Shown here piece after piece: positions 54,997 through 64,000 of a stretch of DNA of 64,000 nucleotides (its first letter is position 1; each line of letters opens with the position of its first letter). Source of the stretch: Deuterostichococcus epilithicus (taxonomy: Eukaryota > Chlorophyta > Trebouxiophyceae > Prasiolales > Stichococcaceae); the NCBI GenBank assembly GCA_033439295.1, contig JAVTLE010000004.1, positions 62,012 through 126,011 on the forward strand, in the 5' to 3' direction. A model generated the notes under the pieces. That model had not been told where the DNA came from. It made no database searches and worked only from the letters and a program-made list of their open reading frames with translations. Made by a program: the position numbers and the translations under genes.

Positions 54997-57900
54997 TCAG
55001 GCGGCCAGCCGCGCGGCGACGATGCCGGCAAACACCGCGGCGCCAAACCACTTGTTGGACTGGAACTTGGCGAGGCAGTCGGGACGCGAGTCCAGGTCGA
55101 CGGTGCCAATTTGCCAGGCCAGCTGCGCCGCCGCCGCGCCGAGGCCTATGTAGAAGGGCGCCCCACACTGCACGGTCCACCCTGCAGCCAGCAAGGTCGT
55201 GATTTGGCGCTGTGTTTGCACTGTTTTCAGCCTCGTACAGCACGGTAGATGCGTTCAATGCCGACTGTTGCTGTGTTTCACACGCAGGAAAGTACAGGAG
55301 GTGAGCGAAGAAGGAGCTTTCTTGCCATGGACTGGTATGGCAAGAGGCTGTATCATCGTGATGAAGTGAACATGCAACAGACTTTCAAACAGCAAGTTGT
55401 GCCCGCTGCGCAGCTGCAGGGTTGAAGCATGAGCCTCAGGAAACAGCCGCCGGATTGAGCCAGCGGTTCTGACAGCCACCTGCCACGCCCAGCAGCCCGA
55501 TGGTGCCCACGCCGAAGCCAGTAAGCCAGGGCTTGGTGGCGGCGCCAAACAGCAGCGCCGTCGACTTGACGCCCGCGTGCACATCATCCGCCTTGTCCTG
55601 CGGACCGCAAACCAGGGCTCAGGGTGCCGAGCACTTGCGCACTGTCGCAGCACAGTTGGCATTGGCCCTGCAGTACCATGCATGGCCCCCTGCTTTCGTT
55701 ACCCAAACTGGTGTAGACCGACAGCTAGGACAGCTGAACAATATTTCGGAAGACAGACGCTCCCAAGGCGCTAGGTTGATGGTCTTGCTTCAGTCCTTTC
55801 TGTTGCATACGAGCAGCTCCTTGGCACTTGGCTACAGTACCATCTATGCGCACCACATCTGGCGACAATTTGTAGCCAAGTGTTCACAGGTGCTGGCCGC
55901 GTGCAGCAATCGGAGGGACCAATTGATGGATTCGGAATCATTGACAAACATCGAGGTGCTGCACCTGATGCGCATAAATGGTGTCGTAGACGAGCGTCCA
56001 ACAGACGCCGGCGGCGTACAGCGGCGCCACTGCTGCCCAGTCGCAGGCGCCGTGCACCGCCGCCCAGCCCAGCAGCGCGCCCCAGTTGAATGTAAGCCCC
56101 AGATAGGCCTGCGGCTGCAACGGCATCCACAGCGGACGGCTCAGAACAGCACCTGATATAATTTGTGATGTCTTGGGCTGCAGCCGCTATGCCGCCAGAC
56201 GCGCCTCAGTCGGGCAGAAGTTCCAGATACGCCTATGACTGCTGCGGTCAATGCAGCGGCAGGAGCATCAGCACAGGGGTGGATCAGATTGTCGGCAAGA
56301 GAAGTGCTGACAGCCCTGCGTTGCAGCCCTAGCCCTGCGGCACGCATCACTTGCAGGTCAGCCTAAGGCGTGCTTACAGCTGCGGTGCACTGGCAGCAGA
56401 CACGCCAACATGAGGGTGACCGAGACAGCTACCATACAATTAACGTGGCGAGAGTCATGTTTTGTATGCCTGCTGAGCAGCGCGCCCCAATTTGGGTCCG
56501 GCACCAGGGAGTGCACACGGATTGCAGTGGGTCTGGGGTAAACATCTGCATTCCAGGCAGGAGTCGGCTACACACAGGCTTCTGCTGCGCAGCGCGGTTC
56601 TGTGGTGCCGGATCGAGAGGCATCGGGTGGCAGACCTGGCCGCAGAGCAGCCCAGGAGGTGCGACGTTTCATGCTTCCAACTTCCTGAAGGCCAGAGTGA
56701 TTACGATACCATGCGCGCCTGCCGAGGCGGCCGCCGTGGACGCAAGCACCACCGCTGTCAGAGCTGCGAATGAGCCGATCACGCAGCAGCACAGACGGTC
56801 GTCTCACCCAGTGGGTGAGGCGCTTCATGAGGGGGTAGGTGAAGACGAGGCCCAAAGCCGATGCGCCCAGCACGATGCTGTACGCGTTGAGCTGCAGCAG
56901 GATGCCCAGCCCCAGCAGCAGCTGCGCGCCCAGCAGGCCTGCGCACGGCAGAATTTTAGACTTTGTTGCCGGAAGCTGTGCTGAAGCGACTGCCACGCAA
57001 GTCCGCGCAACGTTTCGAGGCTCTTGGCTGCAGCAGGGTGGCCAGCCGGGCGGCCTGCGCAGCGACGACTTGGCCCGTAAACACAGCAGAGATACTGCGT
57101 GCTGGATTGTTTGGGTCTGAGAACAAAGGGGTCTAAAGACGGGGACCGGGCATGGGGTGCACGATGCTGAAGGCGGCCATCTGCAGCCAAGCACTGAGCC
57201 TCGCCGGCAGCCGTGCGCTCAGCAGGCCTGCGCTTCGCATGACCTGCGGGAGGTCTGACACCCACAGGGGCTGTAGTCGGATCCGAGAATGACGCACAAC
57301 TGTGGCGACTCAGAAACAGCAGGACTGCCCCTGCAGCGGCAGTCTTGGTGACGGCGCCCTTCGCCAGCGCCGTCCGCCGACGCATCCCGACGTGCGCGCC
57401 ACCTCCCCTCCCAGAAGTAGGATTTGACTGCCCAGCAGCGCAGAAACCAAGCGGGCACGAAGCACCAGGAGGCGCCCTCACCCACGGCGGCGGTCTTGGT
57501 GACGGCGCCGCTCGCCAGCGGCCGCCCCGCGGTGCGGGCGACCTTTCTGTCCAGGTCGGCGTCCCACAGGTCGTTAACGGTGCAGCCCGCGCCACGCAGC
57601 AGCAGCGCCCCCGTGCCGAACAGCGCCAGCAGGCGGAAGTCCGGGGCGGCGCCGGGCGGCGCCGCGAGCGCAATTGACCAGAAGCAGGGCCACGCCAGCA
57701 GCCAGGTGCCTGTGCGGGGTGGGGGCTCGCAACGCTGACCTGCAGGACTGCTGTGTCGATTCGAAATGGCTGGGCCTGCAGCGTGGGCCGAGCTTATCCT
57801 CCAGCTCCCTGCAGAACCTCGGGCAGGATGTGCACGGCCATGTTAGCTAATGCGCATGCAGGCGTGCGGTAGCTGGTGCCCCGGCGCAAAGCAAGGCCAT

Positions 57901-58962
57901 TGTCCCGCCTCTGTCGTCACATTTTCCATTCAACTCCCTCTAACGCCACAAGCCTGGCCACGGCCGGCAGTGCCAGGAACTGACGACCAACCCCACACCC
58001 ATGCTGCTGCTGCTGCCTGCATCGCCAGCATTCCGAAGCCCCGATTCGGCAGCTTCCGTCTTGCTTTCGACCCTGCTGCAGGCAGAAAGCGCACCAATGG
58101 GCTTGTCAAGCCGCATCAAGTGCGCATAGGGCAGTAGGCGCGGCGGGCAGCGCCGGTCCAGCCACGATGGCGACGCCGCCGCGGCGCTGACGCTGCTGTC
58201 TGCAGTCGGCGCGGCTGCGCCGGCGGCGACGGCAGCGGACATGCTGCTCGGCGCGATGGCTTCGCCGCCGAGCTGCGGCCCGGCGCCCGCGCCGCCATCG
58301 CTGTCGTGCCTGGCAGCAACGCTGCCGCTGCTGATCTGGTAGCAGGGGGACGCGATCTGTCAGGCTGACATGGCACGCAGGAATCAAGAACCTCTCTGCA
58401 GCGCAGCACCACAGCACGCATGTGCTGTGGGGTGGTTGCCTCAAATGTCGCCCGCCCGAGGATCCGCATGAGAGTGCAGGGTTGCACTCACCGTTCGGTG
58501 CTGCAAGTGGGGCTGCACCGCAGCAGCATGGCGCTGCCACATTGCTACGCCGTCCAGCAGGGGCGGCTTGCACAATAGCTGCACGTGAGCTGCTGCCAGA
58601 TTTTCAAACCCTTGCAAGCGGCGGCTCGCCCTGTCATTCGCGCCGCCGCGGCTTTCTGCATCCGGCGGCACGATGCGGCTGATTTGTAAGCCGACCCAGG
58701 CGCCATCATCGCCGCCGCCGTTCTGGTTGTTGCGGCTGACAGCAGGCGTTGCAATGTTCCATGCCCAACATGCGGCCCGCTGGTGTGCTTGCGTGCTGCC
58801 GGGGTCCCCATCAGCTGACAGCGCAGAGCTGGCGCCGCGGCTGAACAGAGTCCGAGCGGCTTGACCGCCGCCGCCCGAGATGTCGCTGCCACAGGCATGG
58901 TGATGGCTGTCCCAGGACCGCCGCAATAGTGACAGCAGTGCGCCACGGCTCCGCTGCGCCAT
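54997..58962 (-). CDS. COQ2: 4-hydroxybenzoate polyprenyltransferase, mitochondrial
   Basis: UbiA-family membrane enzyme that attaches the polyprenyl tail to 4-hydroxybenzoate in ubiquinone synthesis, expected in the mitochondrial inner membrane. Exons in phase: 58335-58095, 57709-57482, 56938-56808, 56114-55965, 55597-55480, 55181-54997 (TGA). An N-terminal exon starts at the ATG at 58,962 ([20 protein letters not shown], Arg/Ser/Leu-rich, a mitochondrial presequence); its donor was not fixed. Family motifs: [15 protein letters not shown]; first Asp-rich motif [60 protein letters not shown] with the second Asp-rich motif; and VKSTALLFG. The end ([19 protein letters not shown]) also matches. 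Alternating hydrophobic segments fit a multi-pass protein. An in-frame ATG at 58,242 could serve as an alternative start. Confidence 0.95.
57335..57390 (-). repeat. Copy of a COQ2 exon 3' end
   Basis: GCAGTCTTGGTGACGGCGCC and what follows echo the exon end at 57,488-57,540 (GCGGTCTTGGTGACGGCGCC). The copy lies on the donor side, about 148 bp downstream in transcript order. Confidence 0.8.
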
Positions 58963-59820
58963 GGCTTGCCGCCAAGCAAGCTAGACGGCTGAGGACCTCT
59001 GCGTTTCTGTGACCTCGAATTTCTTTCACACCTGCATCAGGCCTGCGACGGCAGAGGTGCGCCGCAACCAAACTTGCGAGAAATGCTTGTCTCAGATCGA
59101 TGTGGACTCGAGCTGCACCGGGTCGCGTGGCACACCGACGCCTCAAGGGTGAAATGATATCGATCCAGGTCCATGCCTCCCGAACGTTGCGAGGCAATTG
59201 GCAAACGACTCTCGATGGTGGAGCCGAAGAATTGCTTTGCAAATTTGGCCTAGTCCTACACCCTAGCAGTCGAGCTGCTGTAGCAGGCCAGCCGCGGCCT
59301 GGGTGCCGTTGGGAAACTGTCGACACTTCTTCCGCAAGTCTATTCGTGTTGCCATCCGAAATGTGCCGGTAATCGCCGCAAGCGTAAGGCTGCATCCGTT
59401 TTTGGACCGAGTTGCTGGTTTGAAGTTCCGAAGGTTTAAATAAGGTGCCAGCAGAACCAGAAACGCTCTAGCAAACGTGTAAATTGGTGCTGAGGTGTGA
59501 AAATCTTCAGCAAGGCAAGTGTCGGAGCCACTTGGCAATCGACAGGTGACGACCATCGTGTGGGCTTACTTTGCGATGGAAGCGCGACGACTGCGGTCAA
59601 GCGATCGAAATGCTGATGCGCTGCATCGAATTGCATGCATGGTTTGCGGCAGACCCACTGTTCTTGCAGTCGTGGCTGCGCGCCGCTTCTGGGGTGTGCG
59701 AGGGGCTGCGGTGCCCCTGAGCTTGCAGCGCTGACATTCAGCATTTCCGTGGTAGCGGGTAGCAGGTGTGACATGCCGGCCGCACCAGCTTGGCACAGCA
59801 TCGCCTGTGCGTGATCGGGC
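58963..59820. promoter_or_regulatory. Shared 5' region of COQ2 (-) and the sirtuin (+)
   Basis: About 860 bp separate divergent start codons. The part 59,220-59,560 is A/T-richer. No protein-like exons are supported and no defined promoter motif is assigned. Confidence 0.45.
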
Positions 59821-62800
59821 ATGGGACGCACCTCCGGCGATGGTGGCGGCTGCGCGGCGGCGCCCGCACGATACTCCCTGCGCCGCCGGACGACCAGCAG
59901 CAGGTGGGCACCCGGAAAGTATATGCTCGATCAGCCCCCTTCCCGCTCGAAACATTGGGCGTCGCCGCACAGCGACTTCATGCAGCGGTGCCACCGCCAC
60001 GCAGCTTGCAAGCGCAGGGCAGACTCTGAATGCTGCGGCTGATGCGGCACTGGATTAAGCCTGAGGCATGACGTCGCTCGCGCTGTGCACTGGGTGTTGA
60101 GAGAACTCAACGAAGGGATGTGGTCGTTGGGCACGGCGCAGGCCGGGCGCCAGTGGCGGGCCGCGAAGCGAGGAGGTCGAGCTGGCAAAGCTGCTGTCAA
60201 TGGCTGGTGGCTGCCGCAACGTGGTCGTCTTCTCTGGCAGTGGCCTGTCGGCGCCTTCAGGTGGGCAGAGCTGGGCTCGCCCTTGACACCATCACTGGCT
60301 GGTGAGGCCAGCAGCAGCCGTCAGATCTGCCGGCTGCTGCAATGTGGTCGGCTTCGAAAGCAGCGGGCTATCAGTGCCATGAGTTGGGCGGAGCTCGGAA
60401 ACGCCTGGACTGTCATGCTGCGGCATGGTGGGCCAGAGTTGGCAGCCGTCCAGCTTCACCTGCTTGCACAGCATCGCGCCCTGCCAGAACTTGCCAGAGA
60501 CGTGGCAGCGAGCACGCCCGCCTGGGGTATACCATGGCATTGTGCTGATGCTGTGGAGCAAACGCCGCAGGAGACTCGGCCAGCGATCGAGACACATCTG
60601 TTGTACAGCAGGCGCTGCCATAACCAGTAGGGCAGACAGGCAGCCGGGGCAAGCGGGCAGCCTTCCCAGTTGCAGGCGCCCACCGCATGTGATGCCTCTC
60701 CTGCCGACTGGGCAACCGTGCCCGTCGCCGGGGCCGCTGTATCTGGGCACGTTTAGGGCGCAGCAGCAGGGATCTCGACCACACACTTCAGTCAGCTGCA
60801 TACGTGCAGTTTCAAGTTCCATCTGAGCGCATTCCTGGGAATGTCGCGCAGGCATGAGCACCTTCAGCACGAAGGGCGGGCTGTATGAGCGGGCAGCCCG
60901 CCGCTTCGGCCTGGCGGACGGCATGCGGCTGTTCAGCTACGCCTTCTTCGACAAGCAGCGGCTGGAGGCGCTGGTGAGCGGGACCGTTACGGTTCGTTGA
61001 TATGGAACAGGCATTGCCCGCGGAGGCCACAGCGTGTTGCTTTTGGGTCTCGCGCCGGAAACACGCGGCTGGAGGCTGTGGCTGCAGTGGGTTTGGGCTG
61101 GCCACTCCGCTCGAAAACTTTTGCGTCTGGAGCTCGCACGATGTGCCGGCCGCAGTGCGCTGGCTGGTACTTGCTTCACTGACAGCGAGATTGCGCGCCT
61201 GTTGTGCTGACGTTGCTAACCTGACATCATGCCATGTTATGCACCTGCTGCCATATGTGTCCCTTAACATTGCTCATGCGCGGCGCTGCCTGGCAGCCCG
61301 CATGCGTAAGCCGTACCATTCCTCTTCGCCTGTGAGCGCTAACCGTGTGTGCATGCATTCCTCGGCAGTACCGCCCATGTTGTGTGCACCATTTTGTCCG
61401 CCAGGCCTTCTTTGCGGACATCTACATGGAGGCGGTGGCGGCAGCGCCGGCGGCGGCGCACCGCGCGATTGCGGGCATGGCGGCGGCGGGCGTGCTGCGG
61501 CGCCACTACACGCTCAACATCGACGGTTTGGGCGAGGCGGTTGGCATGGACACCTGGCACCCCGACACCAACCCCGAGGGTGAGCAAAGTCAGAGTTTTC
61601 CAGAGTGGTGCAGCGCAGAATGATGTCTGGGGTCCTGCCTGGTGAGGCACCAGCGGCTCTCGGTGCGGCGAGCACTGCTGGCAGGCTGGCCTGCTCACTA
61701 CGGCTAGGCCCCCTGCTGAGACGATCTATGTTGGGCAGTTCCAATAGTATGGCTGTCTCCGGCTGCAAGTCGAGGCCCGTGTCGGACGAAATTCTGCTGC
61801 ACGTGGGGATGTGCCATGCAAGCCCCACCCGTGTCGACGCAGACGCCAGCTGCACTGTGTATCTCCACGGGCTGCACGCAATGCACGTTCTCGTGAACAT
61901 GTTGTTGAACCCTGGGGGGTGTCCTCCCTGCGCGAAGGCGTTGCCCGAGCACTGTGCTTCTGTCTTTCAGCAGGCGGAACATTGCCGTCAAGGTCTGCCT
62001 GCGGACCACAGCTGTTAACGAGCAGCGTTGCTCTGCCTTGTTGCAGGCATCGCGGCGGAGGTGTGTGGCAGTGAGCGCCAGGGCTGGCATGCCACGCCTG
62101 ATGCGCAGTCTGAAACACGACCAGTAGAGGTCCGGATTGCTTCGACAAGACAATCGCAAGTTTGGCGCCTGCGCGCAGGCACCACCGTGGAGATGCACGG
62201 CAGCGCGCGGCAGCTGGTGTGCCCTGCCTGCGGCACCATGGTCGCCTCATGGGGGCGTTGGCGCAGACTTCCTGTGTGGCTGTGGCCAGAAATCCACTTT
62301 CCCCTCCGCATACGCGCAGGCATCACCGCGGGGAGGTGCACCGTTCAGAGTGCGGCGGCCGGCGTGGGTTTCGTCCACAACCGTTCGCGGTCATCACACC
62401 CGTTTGTATGTGACCGCAAGCTTTGCGTTTTCACTGCAGGCATCACCGTGGAGATGCACGGCAGCGTGCGGCAGCTGGTGTGCCCCGCCTGCGGTACCGT
62501 CGTGGGCCTCACGCCGGCGGCAGCGCGCACCTTGAAGACGCGGAAGCCGCTGCGCTGCGCCGCGTGCGGCCATGCGCCCATCCGCACGAAGGTCATGCTG
62601 TACGACGACGCGGAAGGTGTGGCCTCCGCTAATCTCCCTTGGTCAGGCGAGGCTTGAATTGCTTGAAAGGCTTGAAAAAGGCGACAAACAAGTCTGGAGT
62701 GCGCGTGCAATATCGTCGTGCACAATGCAGCGCGCTGAGGGAGAAGGTGCCTCCCTCTGCCTTCACCGCGGCCGCCGTGCTTGGCCGCGTGCCTTATACG

Positions 62801-63789
62801 CAGAGATCTCACACGCACGAGCCAAACAGTCCCTTCTCTTGTCAACTCAGCGCTGCTGGAGTCTTGCACTGTAGATAGAGCATATCATGCCATCTTCTCT
62901 GTGGCAGCGGGACGCCAATGCCGCTGTTGTGATGCAGCTGCAGCACTGCCCAGAGTCCACACAGCGCCAAGGCCTGAACCCAGAGTCAGGGCTCAGTCCG
63001 GCTTAAGTGTAGACCCTGCCAGGGCCTCCCGCAAACCCCCTACTGCAGTCTTCGATCTCAGGCCAGAGGCGGCGCACGAGCGTGAGGAGGATGAGGACAT
63101 GGCAGCAGCGGATTATTTGACATTGCTGATGTGAAGAGACATGTGCCGCAGAATCAGTCGTCATGCCAGAGTCGTTGTGCGAGCGCATAGAGGAAGACAT
63201 GGCAGTGGCGGTTCTGCAATGTCTCACTGATCAAATCGTACTCACTCATTGGCGTTTCACTTTGTGATTGCCCTGTGCTGCAGACTCGGTCATCACGCCG
63301 GAAACGGTGTATGAGCGCATGGAAGAAGACATGGCGGCGGCAGACTTGGTGCTGTGGGTCGGCATCTCCTTCCAGCAGTCTGCTTCCACGCAGTACTTTC
63401 GGAACGTGCGCCGCTTCTGATACCTTCTGGGTTCTGTGCACCTCGTTCTGCGCCCGTTGAGAGGGCATGATCTGTACATTTTAAGCATCTTGAAGCGAGT
63501 CACTGAAGCGCAGGTTCGTGGCATGGTCGCTGAGGAAGGCCGCCCGGGCTCTCTGGCTGGCCCCTTGAAACCTGTGCCAACCCTCGGCATGCGATTGAAA
63601 TCCGCTTCGATCCTTTGCTCTCAGGTCCGCAACATGATCGCCGAGGCAGGCCGTCTGGGCGCTGTGAAACAGGCGCTGGTCAACCCTTCCGACGAGACAC
63701 TGTGGAACGTGCTGTCAGCCTGCTCCAATACCGGTGCACTTTGCAGGCTCCCCCGCATCTGTCTCCCACTAATGCCAGGGGCTGCGTAA
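59821..63789 (+). CDS. Divergent sirtuin (Sir2-like NAD+-dependent deacylase)
   Basis: DHS-fold NAD+-binding protein. Exons in phase: 59821-59903, 60142-60260, 60852-60973, 61405-61579, 62440-62616, 63284-63405, 63625-63789 (TAA), about 320 aa. RNVVVFSGSGLSAPSG stands in place of the usual 'GAGIS' loop. HYTLNIDGLGEAVGMDTWHP replaces 'TQNID'. MHGSVRQLVCPACG carries the catalytic His and first Cys pair, and LRCAACGH the second zinc pair. LVLWVGISFQQSAST and ALVNPSDETLW match the NAD-binding strands. The usual 'PDFR' tetrad reads STFS, so activity may differ (inference). A GTGCAC after 63,733 could be a donor, so the gene might continue past the window. Exon starts at 62,440, 63,284 and 63,625 have intronic copies upstream. 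Confidence 0.85.
60310..60378 (+). repeat. Copy of the sirtuin exon 2 end
   Basis: GGCTGCTGCAATGTGGTCGG...GGGCTATCAGTGCC echoes the exon end at 60,207-60,260 (GGCTGCCGCAACGTGGTCGT...GGCCTGTCGGCGCC). It lies on the donor side, about 115 bp downstream. Confidence 0.8.
62047..62616 (+). repeat. Four in-frame copies of the sirtuin zinc/catalytic exon start
   Basis: Each copy follows a GCAG acceptor. They begin at 62,047, 62,179, 62,320 and 62,440 (the exon), with spacings of 132, 141 and 120 bp, all multiples of three. One open frame runs through all four (62,028-62,657). The 62,179 copy reads TTVEMHGSARQLVCPACGTM, keeping the catalytic His and CxxC pair; the other two are decayed. Confidence 0.85.
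63075..63210 (+). repeat. Two copies of the sirtuin exon 6 start
   Basis: 63,075-63,125 (GAGCGTGAGGAGGATGAGGA) and 63,162-63,210 (GAGTCGTTGTGCGAGCGCAT, GAGGAAGACATGGCAGTGGC) echo the exon 6 segment at 63,290-63,345 (GTGTATGAGCGCATGGAAGA, AGACATGGCGGCGGCAGAC). Both are on the acceptor side. Confidence 0.75.
63505..63560 (+). repeat. Copy of the sirtuin exon 7 start
   Basis: GCAGGTTCGTGGCATGGTCG...GAGGAAGGCCG echoes the exon 7 start at 63,621-63,675 (TCAGGTCCGCAACATGATCG...GAGGCAGGCCG), about 112 bp upstream. It keeps an AG acceptor in the same position. Confidence 0.8.
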
Positions 63790-64000
63790 GCCATGGTGCA
63801 GTTGATGCCCTGCAGCGGGCTGTTGTGCAGGCCCTGATGCGGGGCTCGAGTGGAGTCGCATTGCGGCTCTGCTGCCGGCACCACTTCCACAGCGTCACTA
63901 CGACGCGCCTGCACTGTAGTGGTGCTCGAGACCCTGTCAGTGAGTCCAATGTGCAGTGTTTGGTCGTGTCTTCTTACTGACTTGTCAAAAACGACTGTTG
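63790..64000 (+). other. 3' flank of the sirtuin, window edge
   Basis: No clear further sirtuin exon is visible. It is either the 3' untranslated region or an intron leading to exons outside the window. Confidence 0.4.

Noticed and set aside
361-63789. Introner or transposon families as the source of intron repeats
   Set aside because: Repeats in different introns are not alike; each matches only its own neighbouring exon.
1-64000. Prokaryotic features (operons, Shine-Dalgarno sites, CRISPR, insertion sequences), tRNA or rRNA genes
   Set aside because: Genes are spliced and eukaryotic; no evenly spaced identical repeats, transposase, cloverleaf or rRNA sequence was seen.

Overview
This window is nuclear DNA from a GC-rich, intron-dense eukaryote, most likely a green alga (trebouxiophyte-like; this placement is inference). 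The reasons are: genes split into many short exons with GT-AG and some GC-AG introns; a plastid-type dihydroxy-acid dehydratase with a separate transit-peptide exon; a plant-type SOS1 antiporter; plant-like exocyst SEC3; and scattered TTTAGGG telomere-type motifs. There are no prokaryotic operons, ribosome-binding sites, CRISPR arrays, insertion sequences or recognisable tRNA/rRNA genes. The longest open frames on most stretches are shadows of spliced exons in other frames, so gene models here were built by joining exons whose protein similarity, splice sites and codon phase all agree.

Layout: 361-18,346 (-) SOS1-type Na+/H+ antiporter with a very long disordered middle and a cyclic-nucleotide-binding-like C-terminal part; 19,306-23,282 (+) AATF/Bfr2 ribosome-biogenesis factor; 24,348-26,477 (-) unknown single-pass membrane protein (5' end not found); 27,472-33,745 (-) chloroplast dihydroxy-acid dehydratase; 34,330-48,717 (+) exocyst SEC3, 21 exons; 49,562-52,103 (-) TFIIH subunit TFB4/p34; 53,075-53,662 (+) a weak glycoside-hydrolase-like fragment; 54,997-58,962 (-) COQ2 4-hydroxybenzoate polyprenyltransferase; 59,821-63,789 (+) divergent sirtuin. 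Genes alternate as divergent pairs (SOS1/AATF, DHAD/SEC3, COQ2/sirtuin) with 0.6-1 kb shared 5' regions, and convergent pairs with about 0.8-1.1 kb between ends. The genes are unrelated housekeeping functions (ion homeostasis, rRNA processing, branched-chain amino-acid synthesis, secretion, transcription/repair, ubiquinone synthesis, NAD-dependent deacylation); there is no pathway cluster.

The outstanding feature is not a gene. Nearly every large intron contains one to three decayed tandem copies ('echoes') of the neighbouring exon end, each including its splice site, placed on the same side of the exon as the splice site it copies, with a repeat unit of mostly about 100-150 bp. This is seen in at least seven genes on both strands and explains much of the intron length. 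In the sirtuin the copies are even in frame with each other. I regard this as the main candidate for an undescribed genome process: introns expanding by tandem duplication of exon-intron boundaries.
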